DNA of 34,032 nt from Streptococcus castoreus DSM 17536 (lineage in GTDB: Bacteria; Bacillota; Bacilli; Lactobacillales; Streptococcaceae). Where the stretch lies: positions 1 through 34,032 of the forward strand of contig NZ_AUKZ01000020.1 of the NCBI RefSeq assembly GCF_000425025.1, read 5' to 3'. The notes below the pieces were generated by a model, which was not told the DNA's origin, did no database searches, and saw only the letters and a list, made by a program, of their open reading frames with translations. Positions 1-7,657 of the stretch are shown piece after piece (the stretch's first letter is position 1; each line of letters opens with the position of its first letter). The translations under genes and the position numbers were made by a program.

Positions 1-663
1 TGTCTCACCGAATGGTCAGTCAAACGCCTAAAAGAAGCGGGTGCTGATGCTGTTAAATTCTTGCTTTATTATGATGTGGATGGTGACAAGCAGACAAATC
101 TGCAAAAACAGGTCTACATAGAGCGGATCGGATCAGAATGCCTAGCAGAGGATATTCCCTTTTTCCTTGAAATTTTAAGCTACGATGAGGGGATAAAAGA
201 CACTAGCAGTATAGCCTATGCCAAGGTTAAACCACATAAGGTTAATGGGGCAATGGCGGTCTTTTCAGATGATCGCTATGGGGTTGATGTTTTGAAGGTG
301 GAAGTGCCAGTCAATATGACCTATGTAGAAGGTTTTTCCAGAGGAGAAGTGGTTTATAGTCGTCAAGAAGCGGCACAAGCCTTTTGTGATCAGGAAGCGG
401 CTAGTCATTTGCCTTATATTTATTTGAGTGCAGGTGTATCTGCTCAACAATTCCAAGAGACCTTGTGTTTTGCGTCAGAAGCAGGAGCCAAATTTAATGG
501 AGTGCTTTGTGGTCGTGCGACTTGGTCAGGGGTAGTGCCTGTTTACATTACAGAAGGGGAGGCAGCAGCTAGGAATTGGTTACGAACAGAAGGTTTCCAA
601 AACATTGATGAGCTGAACAAGGTTCTTGAAAAAACTGCTAGTCCTTGGACTGATAAAATCTAA
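1..663 (+). CDS. lacD: Tagatose-1,6-bisphosphate aldolase, C-terminal part (continues the lacD begun at the window end)
   Basis: Frame 1 is open from the first base to the TAA at 661-663. It encodes the C-terminal 220 residues of LacD, a class I aldolase that splits tagatose 1,6-bisphosphate into glyceraldehyde 3-phosphate and dihydroxyacetone phosphate in the cytoplasm. No start codon belongs here: the first 12 codons are the same as the last 12 codons of the partial lacD at 33679-34032. Joined through them, the protein is 326 residues, the usual LacD length. The lysine in VLKVEVPVN (codon at 295-297) becomes residue 205, the known Schiff-base lysine. In S. pyogenes the LacD.1 paralogue has also been recruited as a metabolic regulator of virulence genes; sequence alone cannot say whether this copy does so. 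A TTG at 61 is an internal codon, not a start. Confidence 0.93.
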   Translation, partial: CLTEWSVKRLKEAGADAVKFLLYYDVDGDKQTNLQKQVYIERIGSECLAEDIPFFLEILSYDEGIKDTSSIAYAKVKPHKVNGAMAVFSDDRYGVDVLKVEVPVNMTYVEGFSRGEVVYSRQEAAQAFCDQEAASHLPYIYLSAGVSAQQFQETLCFASEAGAKFNGVLCGRATWSGVVPVYITEGEAAARNWLRTEGFQNIDELNKVLEKTASPWTDKI

Positions 664-723
664 AGAAGATATGCTCTTAGGAGATCGCCTAGCCTACAAG
701 AACCTTATGATTAGTCAAACCAG

Positions 724-764
724 AAAAAAGGAATTTCAATGAATCCTCTTGATTTTCCTTTTTT
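724..764 (+). terminator. Intrinsic terminator after lacD
   Basis: A 10-bp perfect stem (AAAAAAGGAA with TTCCTTTTTT) encloses a loop containing a further TCAA/TTGA pairing, and the right arm ends in six T. It lies 60 bases after the lacD stop and would end the gntR-agaS-lacD transcript. The A-rich left arm means it could also act on the reverse strand. Confidence 0.75.
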
Positions 765-1374
765 GCGTTTTGGTTGGTAGTCAATAAAGCATTTATTACG
801 TTAGAGTTTTGGTGCAGTCTTTCAACAGTAACAAATAAGTCTGATTCAAAACAAATTCCCCTATTTTTAGATCTGCTGACAAGATACATTTTATAGGCAA
901 AACGTGGTAATGATACAAGGTGTTACATTTTTAAACATGTCACATAACAGAAAAAATCAAATTGTGATTCTCCTTTTACGACCGCTGCCTGTGTTCAATC
1001 ATCAAATGAGGTCTTAATTTTTCTTTTTTGAGTCAAATGGTTATGATAAACGTTATGTTAATTAAAAGAACTAGAGGCATTACTCAAAAAATAGCTAGCG
1101 GAATCAAACGTTAGCGTTCGGAGACCCTTGCAAGTTTATCAGGGATTAATCGTTATTTGGCTTTTTGTTCTAGTATTTACCACGACTACTGGGGAAGATC
1201 TCACCTTTAGAATCTTTTTCAAAGCCTGTTTTCGCTTTAGAAAATAGGTTACAAAGATGAACTATTTTTGAAAAATGAACTTTAACATAATGAAAGGAAT
1301 TCTTTTATCCTAAAAATTTTTCGTGCGACTGTCGTACTTATTCATTTTTTCTATTTATTTTCTAGACTAAAACA
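765..1374. other. Intergenic region without a convincing gene
   Basis: About 610 bases lie between the lacD terminator and the promoter of the next gene. An imperfect inverted repeat (TGTTACAT at 921-928, ATGTCACA at 937-944) could be an operator. One frame on the plus strand between about 1021 and 1208 is open except for a single TAG near 1114, but the translation matches no family I recognise. I call no gene here. Confidence 0.5.
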
Positions 1375-1383
1375 TGGTAAACT
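1375..1383 (+). promoter_or_regulatory. Probable extended -10 promoter for the TRIC-family gene
   Basis: The sequence TGG followed by TAAACT forms an extended -10 element 30 bases upstream of the ATG at 1414. No good -35 hexamer is visible at the expected distance. An AGGTGA ribosome binding site follows just before the ATG. Confidence 0.4.
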
Positions 1384-1413
1384 AATAAGTGATTAAAAGA
1401 CATTAGGTGACTT

Positions 1414-2031
1414 ATGACAATAGACATGTGGGAAATTTTAAACATTATCGGAACCATTGCTTTTGCCCTTTCAGGCGCTATTGTTGCTATGGAAGAAGAA
1501 TTCGATATTTTAGGGGTTTTTATCCTGGGTTTTGTAACTGCTTTTGGTGGTGGAGCAATTCGAAATACCTTAATTGGGTTACCTATTGAGGCTTTATGGG
1601 GACAAAAACCAGAGTTTACTTGTGCCCTTGTTGCCATGGCATTGCTTATGTTATTTCCCAAATGGGTAGCTAAAGGTTGGGTTAGAGCAGCAGTCTTGAC
1701 AGATGCTATTGGTCTAGCAGCGTTTAGCATTCAAGGCGCCTTGCACGCCGTAAGATTGAATCAACCGTTGAGTGCGGTCATTGTTGCAGCAGTCTTAACT
1801 GGTGCTGGTGGCGGGGTTGTTCGAGATATTTTGGCAGGTCGAAAACCGAGTGTTTTGCGGAGTGAAATTTATGCGGGATGGTCTATTGTAGCGGCTATTT
1901 TATTGCATTTTAAAATTGCAGAGTCCACTCTCGAGTGTTACGTCTTGGTTGTTTTGTTAACTGTTTTACGTATGATTGGAAATCGTCGAAAATGGAACCT
2001 TCCTAAAATCAAGTGGAAAGAGGAAATATAA
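1414..2031 (+). CDS. TRIC/UPF0126 (YadS-like) membrane protein
   Basis: This 205-residue, strongly hydrophobic protein has about seven membrane segments and the two-fold internal repeat typical of the UPF0126/TRIC family. The repeat is marked by the glycine-rich turns GGGAIRN (about residues 46-52) and GGGVVRD (about 132-138). Bacterial members of the fold are described as trimeric cation channels or small-molecule (glycine) transporters, so the substrate cannot be read from sequence. The start follows an AGGTGA motif. The stop codon at 2029-2031 directly abuts the ATG of the HAD phosphatase, so the two genes are almost certainly one operon. Confidence 0.88.
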   Translation: MTIDMWEILNIIGTIAFALSGAIVAMEEEFDILGVFILGFVTAFGGGAIRNTLIGLPIEALWGQKPEFTCALVAMALLMLFPKWVAKGWVRAAVLTDAIGLAAFSIQGALHAVRLNQPLSAVIVAAVLTGAGGGVVRDILAGRKPSVLRSEIYAGWSIVAAILLHFKIAESTLECYVLVVLLTVLRMIGNRRKWNLPKIKWKEEI

Positions 2032-2850
2032 ATGATTCAGTTAATTGCTATTGATTTGGATGGAACATTGCTTAACAGTCAAAAACAAATTCCAAAAGAA
2101 AATATTGCAGCCATTAAAGAAGCTATTGCAGCAGGGATTAAGATTGTACTGTGTACAGGACGACCTTGGTCAGGAACAAAACCGTATTTTGATCAGTTGG
2201 AATTAAAGGCAGAAGAATTTCTCATCCTTAACAATGGTTGCAGTATTTATAGCAGTCCGGATTGGGAATTATTACATGCTAAATCTCTGACTGATAAGGA
2301 TATTCAACACCTAGAAAATTTAAGCTGTGCATTTCCGAAAGTTTATTTGGCGCTAACCGGTGAACGTGATTACTTTGTTTTGGAAGAAACGGTGCCAGCC
2401 ATTGTTCAGGCTGACGGAGATCTCGTTTTTACCAAAGTAAAAGCGGTAACGTCACAAGAAATTGCTAACAGCAAACAGGTGATTTTTCAAGCGATGTATC
2501 TAGGAGAGAAATCGGTACTTGATCCTTTTGAGACAGCTGTTAGAGATCAGTTGAGCCAATCATATAGTGTGGTTCGTAGCCAAGATAATATTTTAGAAAT
2601 TATGCCCAAAGGGGTTACCAAGGCTTCTGCCTTGAAAGAACTCGTTTCAGAATTAAAGTTACAGCCAGATCAAGTGATGGCTATTGGTGATGCTCCCAAT
2701 GATCTTGAAATGTTAACTTATGCTGGATTAGGTGTCGCTATGGGGAATGCTCAAAAAGCCATCCGACAAGTTGCTGATAGCATCAGTCTTTCAAACGATT
2801 TGGCAGGGGTTGCTTACGCTATTCGCCAGTTTGCTTTGAAATCAAAGTAA
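2032..2850 (+). CDS. HAD-superfamily (Cof-type) sugar phosphatase
   Basis: This 272-residue cytoplasmic hydrolase has the complete HAD motif set. The nucleophile loop is DLDGT with Asp8 and Asp10, the motif III lysine lies in PKGVTKASAL, and the motif IV acids are in IGDAPNDLEML near residues 219-229. The large middle insertion is a C2-type cap, which places it in the Cof/YidA subfamily. These enzymes usually dephosphorylate small sugar phosphates or related metabolites. It starts on the base after the stop of the upstream membrane protein gene and is followed by a bidirectional terminator. The exact substrate is unknown. Confidence 0.9.
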   Translation: MIQLIAIDLDGTLLNSQKQIPKENIAAIKEAIAAGIKIVLCTGRPWSGTKPYFDQLELKAEEFLILNNGCSIYSSPDWELLHAKSLTDKDIQHLENLSCAFPKVYLALTGERDYFVLEETVPAIVQADGDLVFTKVKAVTSQEIANSKQVIFQAMYLGEKSVLDPFETAVRDQLSQSYSVVRSQDNILEIMPKGVTKASALKELVSELKLQPDQVMAIGDAPNDLEMLTYAGLGVAMGNAQKAIRQVADSISLSNDLAGVAYAIRQFALKSK

Positions 2851-2895
2851 GCTGAAAAATGCCTTGTTCTATTTAAACAATTATTTCTCAAAATA

Positions 2896-2925
2896 AAAAA
2901 GGTTTCCCGATGAGGAAATCTTTTT
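2896..2925. terminator. Bidirectional intrinsic terminator between the HAD and TetR genes
   Basis: A 12-bp perfect stem (AAAAAGGTTTCC with GGAAATCTTTTT) encloses a 6-base loop. It has T runs on either strand and sits between two converging genes, overlapping the last bases of the reverse-strand tetR stop. Confidence 0.85.
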
Positions 2926-3484
2926 AAGTTAATAAGGGAAGTCCCATAGCTGCCATTTCTTCAGCAGGGACAATCATATCATCTGAAATCCAGTTGGATA
3001 AAACAGAGATAATAGCATTGCTCCAAAAAAGTCGCTTATAATGAGATTCTTTTTTGTCTTTCCATTTTTGATAAGCTTTTAGACGCTTGGTCACTAGATG
3101 TGTTAATAAATGATGCAGATGGTGGCTAAAAATAATTTTGAGAAGTTGTGCCTCTTTTTTAGCTTCGGTAAAGAGATAAAGCCAGGCTTGATAGGCCTGA
3201 GTTTTTATGTCAAAATGTTTTAAGCCACGGAAAATACGTCTAATAAATGTTGTCAATAAGTGTTCTAGGATAGCTTCTTTTGAATGGTAATTGCGATAAA
3301 AAGCATTGCGTGAAACCCCTGCCTTAGCAACCAACTCAGAAATAGTGATGTCACCTAGAGGTTTGTGTTCTAAAAGATTAATTAAAGCGATTTCCATTGA
3401 TTCTCGCACTAGTTTTCGTGTCTCTTGATTGAATTGTGTTAAGTTTTGAAGTGATCGTTTTGAGATTGCTTTGTCAGTCATCAC
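2924..3484 (-). CDS. TetR-family transcriptional regulator
   Basis: This 186-residue protein has an N-terminal TetR helix-turn-helix at about residues 45-75 (ITISELVAKAGVSRNAFYRN). The C-terminal half is a helical ligand domain that I cannot assign to a subfamily; it resembles the short DhaS-like or AcrR-type regulators of firmicutes. It is transcribed away from the degV gene, and a palindrome (3507-3521) lies 23 bases upstream of its start, suggesting autoregulation and perhaps control of degV. ATG was chosen as the first codon of the open frame. An alternative ATG one codon downstream exists (the protein begins MM). Confidence 0.85.
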   Translation of the reverse strand: MMTDKAISKRSLQNLTQFNQETRKLVRESMEIALINLLEHKPLGDITISELVAKAGVSRNAFYRNYHSKEAILEHLLTTFIRRIFRGLKHFDIKTQAYQAWLYLFTEAKKEAQLLKIIFSHHLHHLLTHLVTKRLKAYQKWKDKKESHYKRLFWSNAIISVLSNWISDDMIVPAEEMAAMGLPLLT

Positions 3485-3506
3485 AAATACCTTTCAAGTG
3501 TTACGT

Positions 3507-3521
3507 CTGATAGGTTATCAG
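3507..3521. promoter_or_regulatory. Candidate TetR operator
   Basis: CTGATA-GGT-TATCAG is a perfect palindrome with 6-bp arms, located just upstream of the tetR start in the tetR/degV divergent region. A half site (TATCAG) recurs near 3660. Position and symmetry suit binding by the adjacent regulator; this is inferred. Confidence 0.5.
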
Positions 3522-3772
3522 TAGCAAAATCATACTTAATAATGATATAATTTTATGGGAATAAGCTTAGTTTGTCAACTAAAGCTAGCTATTGAAACAT
3601 GGAGTGTTCTAAACGTTCTTGTCTTTTTGAAAATATTTTTTAAACTGGTAAGTTCATGATTATCAGTTAAGTTTTAGACAAAGAAAGCGTTTTAAAGGAC
3701 ATGATCTAACGGATAACAGTTAATTATTGTTAGATGGGAAAATAATGTGTAAAAAGAAAAGAGGGATTAAAA

Positions 3773-4615
3773 ATGGCTTGGAAAATTGTATCGGATTCGG
3801 GGTGTGACCTCAAGGTATTAAAAAACCAATCCGATGATTTACGTTTTGAGCGTGTACCATTGACCATACAAATTGGTACAGATATTTTTAGAGATGATGA
3901 AGGGTTGGACATTGACAACATGATGGCAACCATGTACCAATCATCTAGAGCAGCGACATCAAGTTGTCCAAGTCCAGATGCTTTCTTGCAGGCATACAAG
4001 GGGGCTGATAATGTGATTGCAATTACCATTACAGGTACCTTATCAGGCAGTCACAATAGCGCTCGTCTGGCTAAAAATTATCTCCTAGAAGAAAATCCAA
4101 ATGCCAATATCCATATTATTGATTCCTTATCGGCTGGTGGCGAGATGGATTTGCTTGTTCTTGAATTAGAACGTTTGATTAATCTTGGTTTGTCTTTTGA
4201 TGAAGTAGTGGATAAGATAACAGCTTATCAAGAGAGAACACGTTTGATTTTTGTCCTTGCAAAAGTTGATAACTTGGTCAAGAATGGTCGTTTAAACAAG
4301 TTGATTGGTAAGGTTGTAGGACTTCTTAACATTAGAATGGTGGGTCAAGCAAGCCAAGAGGGAGATCTTAATCTTCTTCAAAAGGCACGTGGTCAGAAAA
4401 AAGCGGTTTCTGCTTTGGTAGAAGAAATTCAAAAAGCGGGCTACAAAGGAGGCAAAGTCTATATTGCTCATGCGAAAAACCCAAAAATCTGTGAACAAAT
4501 CATTGATAAAATAACAGCCATTTATCCGGATGCGGATATTCAAACAGGAACAACATCAGGCTTATGTAGCTTTTATGCTGAGGATGGAGGTATCCTTATG
4601 GGCTACGAAATTTAG
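3773..4615 (+). CDS. DegV-family fatty-acid-binding protein
   Basis: This 280-residue protein covers the whole DegV fold. It has an N-terminal domain starting WKIVSDSGCDL, the TITGTLSGSHNSA motif around residues 83-96 that contacts the lipid carboxylate, and a C-terminal domain ending in the TGLCSFYAEDGGILMGYE region. DegV/FakB-type proteins hold an acyl chain and present it to the fatty-acid kinase FakA for phosphorylation and entry into phospholipid synthesis. No fakA is present here, so whether this copy is a FakB is inferred. It is a single-gene unit with a purine-rich ribosome binding site before the ATG and a strong terminator 24 bases after the stop. Confidence 0.88.
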   Translation: MAWKIVSDSGCDLKVLKNQSDDLRFERVPLTIQIGTDIFRDDEGLDIDNMMATMYQSSRAATSSCPSPDAFLQAYKGADNVIAITITGTLSGSHNSARLAKNYLLEENPNANIHIIDSLSAGGEMDLLVLELERLINLGLSFDEVVDKITAYQERTRLIFVLAKVDNLVKNGRLNKLIGKVVGLLNIRMVGQASQEGDLNLLQKARGQKKAVSALVEEIQKAGYKGGKVYIAHAKNPKICEQIIDKITAIYPDADIQTGTTSGLCSFYAEDGGILMGYEI

Positions 4616-4639
4616 TTTTTTAAGTAACCTCATGTAGAG

Positions 4640-4679
4640 GAAGGTACGAACCCCAAAATTTGGTTTGTGCCTTCTTTTT
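4640..4679. terminator. Bidirectional intrinsic terminator between degV and the reverse-strand surface protein gene
   Basis: A 13-bp stem with two G-U pairs (4640-4652 with 4662-4674) surrounds a 9-base loop and is followed by five T on the plus strand. It lies between two converging genes, a few bases from the end of the reverse-strand gene. Confidence 0.85.
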
Positions 4680-4683
4680 ATAC

Positions 4684-5361
4684 CTATTGTGAATTCTTAG
4701 GCTCTGTTGGTAGTGTTGGTAAAGATGATGATGTATTAGGAGGAGATTGACTTGCTTCGGGTTTACTTGGTTCTTGGGATGAACTTGGTGTGGTTGGCTC
4801 TGAACTAGAATTTGATTCAGGAACAGATGAGGATGAACTATCTTTATCAGCATCGTTTTCAGCTGGGATTGCATGCCAAGTGTTTATGTCCCCTGCTTCA
4901 ACGACTTGTTGAGGCATTTCTTTAGCAATAAAAATAGCATCTAAACGGGCTTGCAAAGCTGCCTTCTTTCCTTTGTTGCTTAACTCATTGACAGCTTTTT
5001 GCGCTAAATCTTTGAGGGATTGATCGGGTGTTTCTTCTGCGGATTTAACAGCTTGAGTGGCGGCTTCTTCTTGCTCTAATTGGGCTTTGACAACATCGAG
5101 TCGTTTTTGTAGTTTTTGTTTTTTCTGAGAGCCTTTTAGCTGATTAATGGCATGCTGTGCTTTATTGGTAGCAGACACGGTAGTTAAATTTTCAGCAGAC
5201 CGTACAGCTTTGACGGCATCTCTTAGTAAATTTGTTTTTTGATATTGCCCAGTCATTTGTTTTTGCGGTAAATTACCAAAAATTAGGTAGCTTCCACTTG
5301 CTATGGTGATGATTAGAATACTCAAAATCAGATAGAGGGCTTCTTTTTGGGATTTCTGCAT
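4684..5361 (-). CDS. Single-pass membrane-anchored protein with tandem helical repeats and a Ser/Pro-rich tail
   Basis: I do not recognise a named family. The predicted 225-residue protein has a short lysine-rich N-terminus, one transmembrane helix at about residues 9-29, then an alanine, lysine and glutamine-rich helical region. That region contains two related modules of about 40 residues (about 52-91 and 104-143), each opening AV[RK]SAE and ending LQ[KA]RLD. The last 55 residues are Ser, Pro and Glu-rich, like a wall-spanning linker, with no LPXTG motif. The likely orientation is N-in with an extracellular C-terminus. I prefer the ATG at 5361 because AAAAGGAGA lies 5-8 bases upstream. A longer frame to 5397 would place its ATG immediately after the -10 hexamer, too early to be transcribed. 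Confidence 0.72.
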   Translation of the reverse strand: MQKSQKEALYLILSILIITIASGSYLIFGNLPQKQMTGQYQKTNLLRDAVKAVRSAENLTTVSATNKAQHAINQLKGSQKKQKLQKRLDVVKAQLEQEEAATQAVKSAEETPDQSLKDLAQKAVNELSNKGKKAALQARLDAIFIAKEMPQQVVEAGDINTWHAIPAENDADKDSSSSSVPESNSSSEPTTPSSSQEPSKPEASQSPPNTSSSLPTLPTEPKNSQ

Positions 5362-5397
5362 GGGGTCTCCTTTTGGGGCATCATTCATCATAGCCAT

Positions 5398-5426
5398 ATT
5401 ATACCCTTAATAAGGAAAAATGAAAA
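5398..5426 (-). promoter_or_regulatory. Promoter of the reverse-strand membrane protein gene
   Basis: On the minus strand TTTTCA (5421-5426) and TATAAT (5398-5403) are separated by 17 bases. The expected transcript start falls near 5391, which supports the internal ATG at 5361 as the start codon. Confidence 0.6.
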
Positions 5427-5895
5427 GTTTTGACAGCTAACTGTTTTCGTTAACTTAATGGGATTTACAATCTATGTGAAATAGGAAATGAAAGGATCAA
5501 ACGTTAATGCCAAACTGTAGACAAACCATCAAGTGTGTTTCATCGCTACTTTTCCTAGAAAATTAGATCAAATACCATTATTTGCAATCAAAGGGAGTCT
5601 TTTTAGTAAATCAACACGTTTTGCTGTACTAAAATTGCCCATTGTTTAGCGACTCCGCTTGGAATTTAGCGTGGGGAGTTTCAAGGAAATTTGTTTTTAG
5701 CGGTACTGTTTTAAGAAAAGGATTAGCTTAAAATCACAAAAGATTGAAGTGCCTTCCTTTGCTTTTGATGAAAGGCTTATTAGGATATTTCACTGATTAG
5801 GAAATAAGAAGTCGTGTTTCTTTAATCGCTAATAATGCTTAAAAAGCCTTGTGATAAATAAAGGAATGCATTAAAATAAAGAAGACTAAAATTTA
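5427..5895. other. Intergenic region, no gene recognised
   Basis: About 470 AT-rich bases lie between the divergent membrane protein gene and the phosphate-transporter-like gene. Stops occur in all frames and I see no RNA family or strong hairpin with a T run. It presumably holds the promoter of the downstream gene, but no convincing -35/-10 pair stands out. Confidence 0.4.
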
Positions 5896-5909
5896 GCGAG
5901 GACAACATT

Positions 5910-7541
5910 GTGTCAGTAAATTGGCAAGACATTGTATTTCATTTTTTTGGCGGGTTAGGTCTCTTTCTTTTCAGTATTAAGTATATGGGAGATGGTCTGC
6001 AACAAGCGGCAGGAGATAAATTAAGGTATTATATCGATAAATACACGAGTAATCCTTTCTTTGGTATATTAGTTGGAATTGCTATGTCTGCATTAATTCA
6101 GTCAAGTTCAGGTGTTACGGTAATTACAGTTGGCTTGGTGTCAGCTGGCTTACTTAATTTGCGTCAAGCTATTGGTATTGTTATGGGGGCAAATATCGGA
6201 ACTACTGTTACCTCTTTTTTGATTGGTTTTAAATTAGGTGATTATGCCCTGCCAATGATCTTTGTTGGTGCAGCCTGCCTTTTCTTTACTTCTAATAAAA
6301 AACTTAATAACTTTGGTCGCATCATTTTTGGTGTGGGTGGTATTTTCTTTTCCCTAAATCTTATGGGGGATGCCATGGATCCGTTAAAATCAGTTTCTGT
6401 CTTTCAGAGTTACTTAGCAACCTTAGGGGACAAGCCGTTCCAAGGTGTTTTTATCGGAACAGTCTTAACCATGTTGATTCAATCGTCGGCAGCCATTATT
6501 GGAATTTTACAAGGTTTGTTTTCGGGAGGTCTTTTAACCTTGCAGGGAGCTATTCCTATCTTGCTTGGCTCAAATATTGGCACTTGTATTACAGCTGTTT
6601 TAGCGGCAATTGGTTCTAATATTGCGGCTAAACGTGTAGCTGCTGCCCATGTTTTGTTTAATGTCATTGGCACTATTATTTTTATGATTTTTTTGCTGCC
6701 ATTTACGTCATTAATGCTGTGGTTACAATCAGAATTGAGGCTAACCCCTGAAATGACCCTTGCATTTTCACACGGTTCTTTCAATATCACAAATACTATC
6801 TTACTGATTCCTTTTATTGGTTTTTTGGCAATGCTTGTGACAAAGCTCATTCCAGGTGAAGATGAAGTGGTCAAATACGAAGCCCTTTACCTTGATCGCT
6901 TGCTGATTACACAAGCTCCGTCTATTGCACTTGGGAATGCTCACAAGGAATTGGTTCACTTAGCTTCTTACGCTATCCAAGCTTTTGAAGCTTCTTATAG
7001 CTATATCATGACGGCAGATGGTAGGTTTGGTGAGAAAGTGAAACGTTATGAAAAAGCCGTTAACACCATTGATGAAGAATTAACGACTTATCTTGTTGAT
7101 ATTTCAAATGAAGCTCTTAGCCCAAGTGAAAATGAAGTTTTGGCAGGTATTTTGGATTCTTCTCGTGACTTGGAGAGAATTGGGGATCATTCCGAATCTT
7201 TGGCGGAATTAATTGAAGGCATTACAGCTAAACAGATTGGGTTTTCAGCTGCCGCCCGTGATGAATTAACGGACATGTATCAGCTAACGCATCGTTTAAC
7301 CTTAGATGCTATCCGAGCTATTGTGGACAGCGATATGGACTTGGCGCAAAGCATTGTGTTGCGTCATAAGGAAATTGAAGAGAAAGAGCGTCGTTTACGG
7401 AAAACACATATTAAACGGCTCAATCGAGGGGAGTGTACCGCCCAAGCAGGTATTAATTTTATTGATATTATTTCTCACTATACCCGTATAACCGATCATG
7501 CCCTAAATTTGGCAGAGAAAGTACTTTCACACCAGCTTTAA
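5910..7541 (+). CDS. Na/phosphate cotransporter-family protein (NptA/PhoU type)
   Basis: This 543-residue protein has two inverted membrane repeats, each carrying the family QSS signature: ALIQSSSGVTVI at about residues 61-72 and MLIQSSAAIIGI at about 188-199. A cytoplasmic PhoU-like helical domain covers about residues 350-540. NptA/YjbB-type members move phosphate across the membrane, by sodium-coupled uptake or by export; direction cannot be told from sequence. Translation starts with GTG at 5910, eight bases after an AGCGAGG ribosome binding site. It stands alone and ends at a terminator. Confidence in the family is high, in the substrate moderate. Confidence 0.9.
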   Translation: MSVNWQDIVFHFFGGLGLFLFSIKYMGDGLQQAAGDKLRYYIDKYTSNPFFGILVGIAMSALIQSSSGVTVITVGLVSAGLLNLRQAIGIVMGANIGTTVTSFLIGFKLGDYALPMIFVGAACLFFTSNKKLNNFGRIIFGVGGIFFSLNLMGDAMDPLKSVSVFQSYLATLGDKPFQGVFIGTVLTMLIQSSAAIIGILQGLFSGGLLTLQGAIPILLGSNIGTCITAVLAAIGSNIAAKRVAAAHVLFNVIGTIIFMIFLLPFTSLMLWLQSELRLTPEMTLAFSHGSFNITNTILLIPFIGFLAMLVTKLIPGEDEVVKYEALYLDRLLITQAPSIALGNAHKELVHLASYAIQAFEASYSYIMTADGRFGEKVKRYEKAVNTIDEELTTYLVDISNEALSPSENEVLAGILDSSRDLERIGDHSESLAELIEGITAKQIGFSAAARDELTDMYQLTHRLTLDAIRAIVDSDMDLAQSIVLRHKEIEEKERRLRKTHIKRLNRGECTAQAGINFIDIISHYTRITDHALNLAEKVLSHQL

Positions 7542-7548
7542 AAAGAAG

Positions 7549-7583
7549 AGAAAACGTGAATCATCATTCAGGTTTTCTTTTTT
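7549..7583 (+). terminator. Intrinsic terminator after the NptA-like gene
   Basis: The arms AGAAAAC-GTGAAT and ATTCA-G-GTTTTCT pair around a short loop and are followed by a T run, ending seven bases before the nagA operator. Confidence 0.75.
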
Positions 7584-7594
7584 GAATTCAAAAG

Positions 7595-7606
7595 TGGTAT
7601 ATACCA
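7595..7606. promoter_or_regulatory. GntR-type (NagR-like) operator at nagA
   Basis: TGGTATATACCA is a perfect 12-bp palindrome matching the dre/NagR (YvoA) operator pattern TGGTnnnnACCA. It abuts the -35 hexamer of the nagA promoter, so repressor binding would compete with polymerase. Release by an amino-sugar phosphate is known for the family. The regulator gene itself cannot be identified from this site. Confidence 0.8.
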
Positions 7607-7635
7607 TTTACAAAGTGAGGAATAAGGCGTATAAT
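7607..7635 (+). promoter_or_regulatory. Promoter of nagA
   Basis: TTTACA (7607-7612) and TATAAT (7630-7635) are separated by 17 bases, close to the sigma-70/SigA consensus. An AGGGAGG ribosome binding site lies before the ATG at 7658. Confidence 0.85.
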
Positions 7636-7657
7636 AAGGAAAAAGGGAGGAAAAAAG

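Noticed and set aside
689..889. 66-codon reverse-strand open frame after lacD
   Set aside because: It overlaps the lacD terminator and shows no family features or ribosome binding site.
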